Assembly: GCA_905250125.1 (NCBI GenBank)
Contig: CAJNOL010000587.1
Location: 1-64,000, forward strand
Length of the DNA: 64,000 bases
Origin: Rotaria sordida
Lineage: Eukaryota > Rotifera > Eurotatoria > Philodinida > Philodinidae
Direction of reading: 5' to 3'
Below are positions 12,065 to 24,800 of the stretch, piece after piece; position 1 is the stretch's first letter; each line of letters begins with the position of its first letter. The notes under the pieces are model-generated. The model saw only the letters and a program-made list of their open reading frames with translations. It made no database searches and was not told the DNA's origin. A program made the translations under genes and the position numbers.

Positions 12065-12418
12065 AAATTTCTTTAAATCAAACCAATATTTATTAGTGAT
12101 AACAAAATATTGTTCTATTGATTGAACAAAGATAATATATAAAATAATTCAAATTGCCTAACATAGTCTATAATTCTATTGGTTGAATTTCCATACTAAT
12201 TATAACATATACGAGATGGCGACGGAGTTTCATAGATAATTCGTAATTTTTTTCTCAAATTCTTTTCTTTTCAAGAATTTTAATCTCGAAAGTGAAATAA
12301 CTGTAATTTATGAACGATTTATATTAACGAACATGAAAATAATATTCAATGATCATAACTCTATTGCAATATATTTTACCTACGCGAGTTTTGAATTTTT
12401 AGATAATCATTATAATAA
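12065..12418. promoter_or_regulatory. Shared bidirectional promoter region
   Basis: The 354 bp between two divergent start codons (RAD1 minus, unknown gene plus) must hold both 5'UTRs and promoters. An inverted CCAAT pentamer (ATTGG) lies at 12178-12182. I see no clear TATA box that I would assign to either gene. Confidence 0.4.
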
Positions 12419-14800
12419 ATGAATAAAAAATTTCGTGGTGGCCGTTTGACACTTACCAAAGATGGTACAATAAGAAAACTTGAACTTGAAAATGGTGGTG
12501 GTACTCGTTTTTGTACTTGGGATGATAACGATATGGATTTCGATACTGTTCATCGTCGTCTTCTTAATATTTTCAATTTGAGTAAAATAACAAAAATAAT
12601 TCTAAATTATTTTGTATCATGTTTTTCTTCATTATAGACGATTCGAAATACAAAACATCATTATATGATTTTCAATATCGTTTACTAGATGTGAATAAAT
12701 ATGAAAATTTTTCTCAATATATGAACACGTATGGACTGAGTGCTAATAGCACAGTAGTTTATCTATGTACTCATGAAGGTTTGATTCTTTTTTTCAATTT
12801 CACATAATCTTGTTCATTTTTTGTTTTAAAGTTAATGATGAAGATGAATCACAAAGAATAATGACCAAAACAAAAGACAAAGTCACAATGAAAACAACAA
12901 CAACAAAACAAAAGTAAACAGAATTTTGAAAGATACCTTCTTTTCAATTAATTTATTTTATTAGAGCATCAACATCAATTAAAAACGAATGGCTCGTAGA
13001 TAATCAGCAAGCTTCAAGTCAACAGCCATTAGATCAGTATGAGATTTATTTTTTTTTTGTAGATAAAAATAAAAAAAAAATATTTTCTAGATCTTCACTG
13101 GGTAATCAATTGATAATATATTATCTATATGATAAAGTTTTATATTTAGAATATTCATTTGAAAAATCAAGTAATGATTTAATAAAAAATGTTCGTGATT
13201 TGATTAATCAAAATAGTTTTGATGAAATCTTAATTCAATTATTTCAATATGTATGTATTATTCATGGTTATGTTTGTTCAACAATTGAACTATTAAAAGA
13301 AAAACTAAAACAATCAAATGAAATTATTCAGTTAATGCATCAATCTGAAATTGAATTATATTCGAATAGTTTTAATGATATTAATGATGTATGTCAATCA
13401 ACAAAAACATTACTTAAGCTAAATAAGAAACAATTTGGTCATATTGAAATATTTTCAATGATGAATAAGTCATTTTCTCAATTTTATGATCATTTGAAGG
13501 TATTTGAATGACAAAAAAAATTGAACAGTAAGATAAACTCAATTAAGCTATCATTAATAGATTTTTACGAATGAAGACTTACTAGAAAAGAACAAAACTT
13601 CAAAAATTTCTCTGATTGTCCACCCAAAGTCGAAGTTTTAAAAGAGAGAGAATATTGCTTTAAGAAAATATCGAACACCTAGTGGCGGAGCCAGGAGACA
13701 AGAGTCCAAAATCCTGCCTTCACTACTGCGAAGATCCATAGAAAACACTTCTGAACTTATATTATTGTTATATTCAATTGATTTTTGTGCATGTCAAATT
13801 CGATTTTTTATTAATTGTTCGAGATGAAAATAATCTATACATTAAATAAATAAAGTAATCAATTTTTTCATTATATTTAACTCTAATTCTTACAATATTA
13901 TTATATTTCAAAAATAATTTGTCTAATTTTCTTAGAGTCTTCACAAACAATGGCTAGAAAATGTTGAAAAAAATAACAAATTGAATACATCTTCATCGAT
14001 TCATTCGAATGTTAAATCGATATTTTCTTATTCACATACTCCATCATCATCATCATCTCAAGATCGTCTTGAAATAAATACAGAAGATTCTATAAAACAA
14101 TCCCAAATATTACCAATGTCCGCTTGTCAAACATTACCATCAACAGATTTATTTAAACCAGTATCTTCATTACAAGAATCAACTGATGAAGAAACGAAAG
14201 AAAAATCTGATTTATTTAAACTTGTATGCCCAATATGAATATAAGATTAATTTGTCTTCTTTTTTTTATTTAACTTAGGTTTTAAACTGCTCAAATCACT
14301 TACTAAATTTATTACATCCTCAACGTCTATCTAAATTTCGTGAATTAGTTCTATCAATGATTGGTGATATAGAATCTGTACGATCAACTATAAATTTACA
14401 TGACGAACATTCATTACGCTATGCGAACAGAGAAATTTCATCAATAAGAAATCAAATTAATAAGACATTTAATGATCCGGATATTAATAATTCTAAATGT
14501 GAATTAGATCAACAACTTGATATATCACGTAATAAGACATTAAAAGCAATAGAACTTTTATTAACATCTCTTACTCATTATCAAATGCAACTCGGTCAAA
14601 ACAATCGAAAAGAATATTCAAATTGGTCATCACCACCTCGTGCATTCATCGATCAAGAACAATCTGATAATAGACAATCAATACGATCGAATAAACAAAA
14701 ATTATCAAATCTTTATGATGATGATCAAAATTCTGTTGTATCATCTTCATTAACGCATGATGGAAATATTTTGAAAAATTTTCGAAAAGAACGTAAATAG
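12419..14800 (+). CDS. Unrecognised seven-exon protein, helical
   Basis: I do not recognise this gene. Exons 12419-12581, 12638-12778, 12832-12913, 12965-13036, 13091-13499, 13936-14223 and 14279-14800 join in frame to 558 aa. All introns are GT-AG; intron 5 is 436 nt, the rest 51-56 nt. The N-terminal ~100 residues look like a compact alpha/beta unit: a basic GGRLTLT strand, KLELENGGG, then a helix with HRRLLNIF. A Lys/Thr-rich linker follows. Residues about 150-300 are mainly helical and rich in Leu, Lys and Ile, consistent with a coiled coil. A Ser-rich low-complexity segment (SSSSSQD) and a second helical stretch complete the protein. No signal peptide or membrane segment is seen. Its position opposite RAD1 may imply co-expression but not function. 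A scaffold or ciliary coiled-coil protein is possible; this is a guess. Confidence 0.75.
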
Positions 14801-17800
14801 ATATCTAGTAAATCTAAAATAGATTCAGATATTGTTTTGTTTTTAGTCTGTAAGAATCATTTGTTATTTTTGTTCCGATAGTTACAAAAAAAAAATAAAC
14901 TTGAAAAAAAACAATGATAAAAACTTTCTTGTATCAAATGGTAATTGATCTTTATCCATAAATTTCAATAGGTTTCTGTCTATGATAGGTATGAATCAAA
15001 GTGTCATTGTTAACATTGCAATATTGATACTGGTAGCACTTCTACAGAGAGATTCCATAGGACCTAAAATTTTTGAGCCTCGACTCGGTTAACAGATAAA
15101 TTTCAGATCTGGACTTGATGGGCTTTACTTACAGGTGCCTATTGAAATAACGAGTCATTAACTTAAGTATTGCTGTTTGTTTAGTTTTAGTTATTGATGC
15201 AAATAATAAACTGAATATTATTGTATACTGACACAAAAGATATTTAGAATTCTGACTAAGATTTTCTACGAAATCAAATATAATCCTTTTTTATGTTAGC
15301 TGGAATAGGATGAAATTCTCTTGCTTTTCTTTACAAAGACGCAAATTCTTCTCTAGCGAAATATAAATTCAAAATAATTTATAAGAATAGTGAGTTCAAG
15401 GATTGATTATTTTCTCATTCTTATTTTTTTTTAATAGCAACAAATTTTGTTTATTATTATCTTGAGATTTTTTTATGGCAAAATTTTGAAGCTTTTCTAC
15501 AGAACTTGAACAGTATAAATGACAACAATGTGTTATAAGCGAGTTTAAACTTTTTTTGACAACAAGTACTGATTACACCGATTAGAAAAAAACCATGTTG
15601 ATAGCATCACTGCTCTTATTTCTTAAAATCAACTTTTTACAGTGATTTTTTACTAAATTTTTGTTTTAGAGAAAAATAATGCTTGAATAATACTTTCTGA
15701 TTAATTCTAATGAATAAGAACTACTATAGAACTCACTCTGATCTACGGACATTCAAAATATTCACTAGATCCCATCAGACTATGAAACGATAGTTAATGA
15801 TTCAGAGAAATCCGAGAAAATTAATTAAAGTCATCAGAAATAGAAAATCCGTAAATATAAAACATGCTAAAGAAAACTTTGTTGATATTTGTAGATATTA
15901 TTCTTTTTTATGTTGAACTATTTAAACATAAAGTATTATTGCTATTTAGCGTTTAGAGAAATGTAGTCAGCGAAAATGCCAAAAGATACAATAGATGCCT
16001 AGAAACACACTACAGAATCCACAATTTCCATATCGCTTTTACACCGAATTAAAATATTTTAAAAAACATTGTTAGATAATCTCTGACGATCTATAATAAA
16101 TAAAATTCTAAGTGCACCACACTACAATGCTTTTCTAGAGCTCTATATCAATTAATAAATATTGTTGAGACCTATTCGACAATATAATGTATATCCTTCA
16201 AAAATATCTTTCTGTTAAGTCACTCGATTATCAATATAATTTCGATTATCAAACTATCGAGAAAAATTACACATTTTCGCATGTTCTCCATTTGCTATCT
16301 TTCTTCATAAGTGAATACGATAGTTGAGAGAACCTTGATTTTCTTATATTCCAGATACTATATGTGGAGTTTATTTATAGTTCTAACTCTTAACTTAATT
16401 GTCTCATATTGAAATAACATCTCGTATACGTTTGTAAATATTGAAAAATGGCTTCGCAATAAGTCTCTGATTCAAAAAAAAGTATTCTCTTTGAACTCCA
16501 TACATTTGTGAATGACAATTCATTTATTTTAAAGAATTTTTCATTGTGCTTTGCCACATAAATCCTATGTATCAGATAAAACGTTTCATAATAACAGAAA
16601 ATATACGTTGAATGCTTCGTGGAATCTAATATAAGTAGCTGAATTAAGCCATATACGACAAAAAAGAAACGATATAAACAGGGTCCTAATATTAATCATC
16701 GTTTTTTGATGGAAACTGCCTTAAACGGCGTTGTTTACGTCCCAGTCAGAAACATTCGATAATTTGGAATGATGAATTACGGCCAAAAATAAATCATGAA
16801 CAATAGTTATGGACGTTTAGCATTTCCAGTAGGAGTTGTACTCTTTTTTCACGGTTGAAGTGTTCGTCGTAGAAAAATGTATGTATTTAGTGAATGTTAT
16901 AGTAGCAAAGAGGAAAAACTTCAGCAGGGCCTAGTCAATGTAATTAGTATTGGGATATATGTTGCCATTTTAGGAGACCAAAAAAAAAGACATTTTCTAA
17001 TGAAATTAAAGAAAAAATGTCGGCCTTCTTGGAGAAGTAAATGAGAACTTCCATGATTGGAGATTGTCACTGTCCTTTGACACTAGCTCAGTTGGACTAG
17101 ATATGATAATTTATAATGTTTTTATCTATTTTTGAAAAAAAAGAAAATAATATCATATATAGAAATAGTTGTTCATTTTGTTGAATAAAACAAATATTGT
17201 ATCTTTTGATTTAATCAGATTTATTTTATAGACAGAATTACAAAAATGAACAGGTAGTAAAAAAGAGAAGCCGACAGATATATAATGAAGAATAGTTTTT
17301 GATAAATCACATGAAAATATAAATATCTAAGTACATCTATCGAAAGTTAAAATGAACTTGTATCAATAATTTATTGGTATGTGCTTTTAATTGCAGAATC
17401 ACAGATAAAATATCATTAGAATTTAACGAAGTTTGATACAATATTTAACGTATGTTAAGAAATTGAAGCAATTACATTATTTTATCTATTGACTGATTGT
17501 AATTTGATTCTATCTACTAAATAACAAATAAGGCGTATTGGTTTGTTCAATCATGTATGTAAATATAAGAAACAGTTCTATTATTTTCAAATTTAACAAT
17601 ACGAATTCTTCGAACATATGAAATATCTCATAATAAAGAAAACTTTTTAAGTTATGCAAACGATATTGAATGAATAGCGAATTATTTAGCATATTTTTAA
17701 AGAGACTTTCGATCTTTTGGTACGACACTTTAAACTTTTATTTTAAATTGATTATCTTAATCATGCTTCTATTTATAGTGTCCTAATAGTAAAATATTAG

Positions 17801-18108
17801 GCAATAATATATATTTATATACGAGTGGTCTTGAATTTCCGTGACGATGTTTTCAAAAACAAAATGTCATTACTTGAAGTACAAATATCAAAATGAAAAT
17901 ATATTCATCAAATTTAAAATACTCTATTTATGAGGCAATATATTATATGTAATAAAATATTACTGCCAAATTTATCAATAGAAAATAAAAGCATAGTTAT
18001 TTATTATTTGTTTATCTAGATTAGATTTATTAATGAAGAAAAAATGAAAGTGGTAAATAACAAATCGTTAATAAGGTTTTTTTTTCTTTCTTCAGTTTTA
18101 TAAGTTAT
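14801..18108. other. Intergenic, nothing recognised
   Basis: About 3.3 kb of AT-rich DNA with no coding-looking frame. A tRNA-like box A word occurs at about 17082-17101 but lacks the rest of a tRNA. The minus-strand open frame at 17510-17728 has no features. Confidence 0.5.
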
Positions 18109-18724
18109 TTAATCGTAGACAGGTAATTTGGTTTGATAGTTCAATTTGGGTACCTTTAAATTATTCTTTTGAGCAACACGATTTAAGGCAAAAATACATT
18201 GCTAAACAAGACCAATGAAATTATTTTAATTAAATAATCATGATTATTAACAAAACAAAAAAAAAACGTACCGTCACTTGTTGAATATTCTGTTTATCGA
18301 AACAATCGACAGCTTGAAATAATTCACTGGGATTGACACCAAAAGCACGTGCAGCTTCTTGAAAAAGACCAATATTTTCACGTAATTTAATTGAAGGTCC
18401 TTGTGAATGAATCTTTGGTACAGAACCAGGTTTGAGTTTATTCATTAATCTTAAATAGAAATTAAATTATAACAAAAAAATATTTACAATATAATCGAAT
18501 CTTACTTGCATAAAATGATTCCATTATGAAGAGCATCTTCATAATCGTTTGATGGAAATTTTTCACCAGTTACAGCTTCGACCCATTCTTGTGCTGCTTT
18601 TTCTTGTTCAGGATCTCGTTTGTAGGACATCTAAATAAATAAAATAACAATAATAAATCAACTGTTCAACCATTACAATATATATTATTCATACTTTGCC
18701 TTGAATATCGCGATCTAATGCCAT
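18109..18724 (-). CDS. Calponin-homology muscle protein, Mp20-like
   Basis: A cytoskeletal actin-associated protein of the calponin/transgelin/Mp20 family. Exons 18724-18695, 18630-18506, 18449-18272 and 18201-18109 join in frame to 141 aa. The single CH domain fills almost the whole protein. It starts with a basic MALDRD leader, followed by the KRDPEQEKAAQEW helix, the NGIILCKLMNKL core helix, PSIKLRENIGLF and ELFQAVDCFDKQNI. These closely follow the layout of Drosophila Mp20. The family usually continues for 30-50 more residues with a calponin-like repeat. Here it ends soon after the CH domain with a short LPVYD tail, so the actin-binding calponin repeat is absent. Introns are short (49-71 nt). 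The start was chosen because it splices cleanly into the CH-proximal exon. Confidence 0.9.
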
Positions 18725-20138
18725 CTTATTTTGTCGATTGTATTGATCAAGAAAAAGAATGTTAACTAGCTACAAAACACGTCTAGATATATGTTGCCAG
18801 TGTATTGCACCACGCTCTTTGTACGCTTTCTATCCATACGAGTGGGTGTTTTGCTTGTCATTTCTTGTTTTACTGAAATAGGAAAACATAGATCGTGGGC
18901 AATATCTATAATTAGAATTCCAAAAAAAGAAACATATTTTGTGTCAAAGGAAAAAAAAACCTACAGCCAATATGTAAAAAAACCCAGTTATTTCTAGCCA
19001 ATTACATTGCTTGTGGTTGAAAACAGACTTTTACTTAATATTCTTTGGAGGCAAACTATGACGAAGATGTATATAGAATAAAGTAAGAGATCGGTAATTG
19101 CTACTGTATACATAGACACATATTATTCAGAATGATTCTGGTTAGTAAACAGCAACCACCACTTATGACACATGCTGATAGAAGCCTAAATAAGAACCAG
19201 AATAAAATAGCACGTGACAACACCCTCTTCAGATGATAATAACTTAATTAGTAATATGATGTTTACATTCATTATTTTAGAATTCGAGAAACTTCTTTCA
19301 TTATATATTAATGGGTTTTTTTTTGTATTGATAATAATAAAAATATTCTTTTCAAATTTTGATATGATGATATCCGAAGTAATGGTAATAATATACATAT
19401 ATCATTTCACTTCATATGAATCGATTCAAAGATTCTCTCAATTATATTCTGTCTCTTCTTTTCTATAATCTTGATATTTTAAATATAATACCAAATAACA
19501 ATCGTTTGACCGTTGTCATCGTATTCAACCGTCGCTAATTCTCTTTTATATATAGTAAACTACTAAACAAAAGCTATTTTATTTTATTTCAAGCAAGAGA
19601 ACATATAACAAGTTTTATTAAAGTTGTCTGTCAGACATACACGTGTGTATACACAAATTCAAATCATATGCTTTTCACTTTTTCTTTTTCTTTCTTGTGC
19701 TGCTATGGAAATAGAACCATGTTCAGTTGGCTTACATTAAATAAATACAAACATATAAAGAGACATAGACAGACTACGGCATCAAGTATTTTATCTTGAG
19801 AAAGAAGAAAATATAAAGAACAGAGCAAACAAAAAGAGTTTCTTACATAGGTATGCATCTGTCTACAGTACGTTATTTAGCTGTGAGTAAGGGAGGGGAA
19901 AGAAAATTTATAAAAGATGTAAGACAATATGAACTCTTTTTTTCTCATATTTTGGCTCTTGTGTTATGGCTCAGTAAGAAAAGAACAAAAGAATATATAG
20001 GTGTGTATATATACATATACATATCCATATACATATATTTATGTGAGAAGAGAGAGAGAGAATTCGAATCAGCCTTTATTATCCTTTTGAGAATAAGAGC
20101 ATTTACATTCATACACACCTCATATAACGTAATAGAGA
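18725..20138. other. Intergenic, microsatellites
   Basis: No gene is supported. A short TATACATA-type microsatellite lies at about 20005-20040, with a GA-rich run after it. Overlapping open frames at 19186-19468 and 19853-20155 are AT-driven. Confidence 0.5.
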
Positions 20139-20993
20139 ATGGCTTGTTGCTTTAATGTTGCTTGTTTTTTCTGTACTCTATGTGCGTTCATTGGATTGGC
20201 AAGTCTTGTACAACTTTGTTTGGGTATCTACTTAACTTTCATTCAATTTGATATAGTTATAATCAATCGTCTTATCAAAACAGACAAAATTGATTCAATT
20301 CTGGAATATATTCTTCATATATTTATTGGCTTAGGTTTTATTTCATTAATATTAGCTCTCTTTTCTATTTATGGCATGGCTAAACGAAATAGACCTTTAG
20401 CATTATTTGTTGCTATTTCATGGGTTAGTTTTGAATTGAAATTTTTTTTCTAAATACTATATATGTATACATGTAATTTCTTCTATATGTAGGTATTTAC
20501 AGTTGCAATTAATCTTGTTATGTTTACTATATTATTTCTCTATTATTATGTAATTTTTCCACAATTAAATATTTTACTCATTCGTTCTCTTCAACAAACA
20601 CCATCAATAACAACAAACTCACTTGATATTCTTCAATCAAAATATACATGTTGTGGAATTAATAGCAAAGATGATTACAATAATCTTTCACTTGATCTAT
20701 TGCCTTCATCATGTTGTCGTGTATCAAATTGCTGGCGTGATACTAGTATTAATAATAATAATGGTTCAAATAATACAGTATCATTGATGCATACTAATGG
20801 TTGTTATCCAATTATTAATAAATATATTACTTTTGAATTTTGGATAATTGGTGGTGTTACAAGTCTTTGTGCTCTCTTACAGATATTAGCAATTACATTC
20901 ATGTGTATTTTAAATCAACGTTATCAAAAATCTGATGATAATCAAAAATTTGTGATTAGTCACTTAGGTACAGATTCATCATTCAATGAAAAT

Positions 20994-21027
<34 letters not shown>

Positions 21028-21080
21028 TACAAGATTCATCCAATACTATTGAAGAAATAGTTGAAGTAACGCAAATTTGA
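20139..21080 (+). CDS. Tetraspanin
   Basis: A four-pass membrane organiser. Exons 20139-20423 and 20493-21080 (69-nt intron, GTTAGT...TGTAG) give 290 aa. TM1 covers residues about 10-33, TM2 about 62-82, TM3 about 94-118 and TM4 about 215-240. The large extracellular loop between TM3 and TM4 carries the signature CCG (in YTCCGINS), then SSCC, a further Cys before Trp and a GCY before TM4. This Cys set is typical of tetraspanins. The C-terminal cytoplasmic tail contains a long Asn run encoded by an AAT repeat (about 20995-21025), followed by an acidic end. The two-exon structure is simple for the family. Which subfamily member it is cannot be told. Confidence 0.92.
20995..21027 (+). repeat. 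AAT trinucleotide repeat coding for poly-Asn
   Basis: About ten consecutive AAT/AAC codons lie inside the tetraspanin cytoplasmic tail. The repeat is in frame, so unit gain or loss changes only the Asn run length. Confidence 0.8.
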
Positions 21081-22922
21081 AATTCAAAAATGAAACAAGA
21101 ATTTTATTTCTCAATAATTTTGACTAAAAAAATTTAGTTTTAGGGTTATACAATGTTACGTATACGTGTGTATGTGTTTTTTGTTTTGTAGACACTAATT
21201 TTATTTGTTTGCTGTGTAGGCAATATATGATGTGGCAGTTTTCTTTATAAATTTAACGAGGACCAGAATAATATTTCTTTGACTATTAATAAAATTTATT
21301 ATTCAATTGAAATTTCAATGGGAAATTATTTTAACTTTTTTTTGTTTTGTTTATGTGAACAGCATATTGAGTTTTAATTTTTGTTATATCATTACATTAG
21401 TGAATTACTCTTATATCAAACTGAAAGATATTTGATCATTTATTCGTTGATCGTTTAACTAATTCAAACTATTGAATAATAGTCGTTTTATATTACAATC
21501 TTTTCATGTTTTAGAATAAAGAAGAAAATAATATTAAATAATACTTTCGTACATAAATATGTCTGTCAAAACGAAAATTTAGTTTTTGACTTGTATATCT
21601 AAGATCATTATCAAAATCTGAAGGCAATGTTTATCAGTAATATAAAGTGAAAGTGACTTTTTTTATTGTCTACAAATTGAAACTCAAGTATTGAATTGCG
21701 CATCATAGAACTAATAATAACTTATCTATTGATTACGTGATAGTCTCTTTTTCGAATATTATGTTTATTTCAGATATTTCATCAATATTTACTCATCTTA
21801 TGTCGTGGGAATTTTTAACAGATTGACAACAATTATTTATCATATATCATGATTCTATAATATTACCAACAATAAAATGCTTATGAACCGGTTTTTTTTT
21901 ATGAATACTTTCACGGATAGTCAACTGCAAAAAACAAAAGGTTCTCAGAAGATTTTTTTCATCTGTAGAACTCGTTACACTGATCATTTTGGTTAAAAAA
22001 AATATTCAAGTTTACTCAATAAATCATGATGCACCAATCGGGAATAGTAGAAGCTTTTCAGTATTTTGCTCTTAGCACCATGATGTATTGGGTAAATTTG
22101 AATAGTTTGTTTAACAAAAACGATCAGCGTAACGGACTCTACAAAAGTTTGATAAACGAAAAAAATGTCCTGAGAACGGTGTGTCTTTTGCAATTGGTCC
22201 TCGATGGAATTATCCATCAAAAATACGATTTGCAAGGATTTTGTTGTTGGTAGATAGTTATTCATACAACTTCAAATGAATCATATTGTTTTCCTTGATT
22301 ACGAGAAACAATATGATCAATATGAACAGAGAATTGATCAACTATTAATTTGAGAAATTTATTAAAATGCATCTTATGTAAGAATGATATCGAGTGAATA
22401 AGTATTCGTTATTCATAATTGATGTTAAGAACAAAAGATGAATATTAAAATGTTTTTTTTTATACGAATTTATTTAGACTGATAATTTTAAACAAAATTG
22501 AATAATAGCTTGCTTATATTCCAATAAATCAATTGAAGTGTAATTCGTGTTCTATTGAAAATCTTTACATAAATAAAATTTTACAGGCTATTCTTTGTTG
22601 AAAAATATTTAGATAAGAAAAATGTTTATTGAGAACATTTAACGTTTGGAACTCCTAGAAATTAAATCAAGCAAATTTCTGATCGTATGTAATTTATGTC
22701 TCTTGAAAAAGAAAAAAAGTCAAGTTCATTTATAAATATAAAATGAAAATGAAAAATGAACAGTTCGTTGTATTTATTCAAGCATGTATAAGTTAATATT
22801 AAGGATCATAACTGATATGTTTTGAATGATTTTTTTTAGTAACAAAAAAAACCACTTCTATCAGAAAAATACCAATTTTGAAAAAAAAACAAGTTTCAAA
22901 TAGTTCTCGAAAATGAAACCAG
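21081..22922. other. Intergenic between convergent genes
   Basis: Holds the 3' flanks of the tetraspanin and of KMO. Overlapping open frames on both strands at 21993-22265 have no recognisable features. Nothing else stands out. Confidence 0.5.
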
Positions 22923-24800
22923 TTAAACTATTTGATCAGCTGCAAATTTTGGTAAAATCTTTTGCACAATAAATTTAGTAGCTATGGGTTTTATAATAGT
23001 GAATGCATATCGTTTGATTAAATATATTCCAGTAATAGAAAAACCAATAATACGAATTATTTTTAGTATTTGATCTTGTCGTTGACGTAATTGTACACAT
23101 CGTTGGTATGGAATTGTTGTAAATGCTACCATTGTATATAAAGGTATCCACCAGTTTGGTATTAATCGATATAAAAGATGATCGATTTGTTTACGCCAAA
23201 AATATGAAGGTAGAGTCACTAAATGACGCATTTCATTGTAGTTGTACATAGATAAAGCAACAATTGCATGAGCATCAGGTATACGAGTTTTACTAGATCA
23301 AAAATTATTTATTTTAGTTCTTTTGAATTAAATAAAATATTTACTTATATTCATAAAATGATTTTGACAATTGAAAATTGTTTTCTTTTAATTTTTCAAA
23401 TAAAACTAATGTATCTTCAAATGCTGAATTCATTCCTTGTCCATAAAATGGAACCATTGAATGTGCAGCATCACCCATTATTAAAATATCTCCATTTGTT
23501 GAAACATGTGATGAACATTTTATTGAAATAAGTGGTAATGGTTTGGATGAAAAATATGTTTCAATTAAATTTTCTCGTCCAATAAATGAAATAGCATCAG
23601 GAAAATATTGTTGAAAAAATGTTAGAAGTTCATCAATTGTTGTTATTTTTTTAAAAATAGATAATGGTAAAAAAAGTGTTGTTGTAAAAGTTTTATCTTG
23701 ATTTGGTAAAGCAATCAACATAAACTCATGACGTGGCCATATATGAAGATAATTTATTTCCATAGCAAACTTAATAAAATAAAAGATTTCAAAAAAGAAA
23801 ACAAATTCTTTTGATTTTATTTACTTCACCATCTTTGGATGGAATACAAAATTCCATATAATGACTTTCAATATATTCTTGAGAAAAATCAATTGAATCT
23901 ATTTTCATCATTGCTGTACGAACAGCTGAATAAGATCTAAAATTAATTTTTATGTTATTATAATTTAATAAAGTATTTTGTTTTATTTACCCATCATAAC
24001 CAATTAAAGCATCGGCTTTAAAATCAATATATTCACCAGATTTACTAATTATAATAAAAAATGAAAATTATTAAACGACAATTTTTTTTTTCTTTTTGTT
24101 GATTTATACTTTCGAAATGTTGCAGTTTTTTCTTCTTGATTCCAACTGATAAACTTATGTTGAAAATAAATTTTTATTTTCGAAGATTTATTCGCTTCTA
24201 CAAAAAAAAACAATGATAGAAAAAATAAAAATTATACAAAATATAAAATTACCATCTAGTAAAAGTTCATTAAGAATACGACGATCAATTGATATATTTT
24301 CCTTTAATAGATAAAGAAAATTATTTGAAGAAAATTCTACTTTTTCTTTTTTTTCTTTTTAATATATTACATGTTCTGGACGACTACCATAAGGTACAGC
24401 CTTTGTACGACACTTAACATCATGTAACATTCGTGCACGCATTGCTATACCATTTCGAACAATAATATTTTCACAATCGATATAAGCAAGAGCATTACGA
24501 CCTCGATGAGATAATGCCATATTAATACTACGTCCTTTAACCACTTTTTGTGTACGAATATCTAAATCATAAAAATCATTTATTTATATGATATACAAAT
24601 GATTAAGACAGACCTGATCGTAATTCAAATAAATGAACATTAAAGCCATGTTTAGCGAAAAAACAAGCACATAAAGTACCACCCTATAGAATCAATTTAA
24701 TGATTTTGTTATTGAAAGTTTATTTGTAATGATTACGTACGAGTCCAGCACCCACAATAGCAACTATTGGAGTAGAAGAATTTTCACTAGTGTGTGTCAT
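22923..24800 (-). CDS. KMO: Kynurenine 3-monooxygenase
   Basis: A FAD- and NADPH-dependent hydroxylase of the mitochondrial outer membrane that turns L-kynurenine into 3-hydroxykynurenine in tryptophan breakdown. Nine exons: 24800-24741, 24683-24614, 24561-24371, 24301-24253, 24197-24110, 24044-23991, 23936-23825, 23769-23345, 23292-22923; 472 aa (human 486). Motifs: N-terminal dinucleotide fold (VAIVGAGLGGTLCA), GRSINMALSHRGR, MRARMLHD, the GYDG/SYSAVR segment, YLHIWPRHEFMLIALPN, and the FAD-ribityl motif GDAAHSMVPFYGQGMN. A C-terminal membrane helix near residues 435-455 is followed by a basic tail, as in animal KMO. An apparent stop after exon 3 lies inside a 69-nt intron (24370-24302); skipping it restores the family alignment. 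The gene looks intact. Confidence 0.95.

Noticed and set aside
12419..14800. Idea that the RAD1 neighbour is a TBK1/IKK-like scaffold
   Set aside because: No kinase domain and no matching ubiquitin-like motif could be aligned by eye.
17082..17101. tRNA-like sequence (TAGCTCAGTTGG)
   Set aside because: Only a box A-like word is present; no box B (GGTTCGAATCC-type), acceptor stem or cloverleaf can be formed.
24302..24370. Premature stop in KMO
   Set aside because: The stop lies in a 69-nt GT...AAAG intron. Splicing it out restores the family alignment on both sides.
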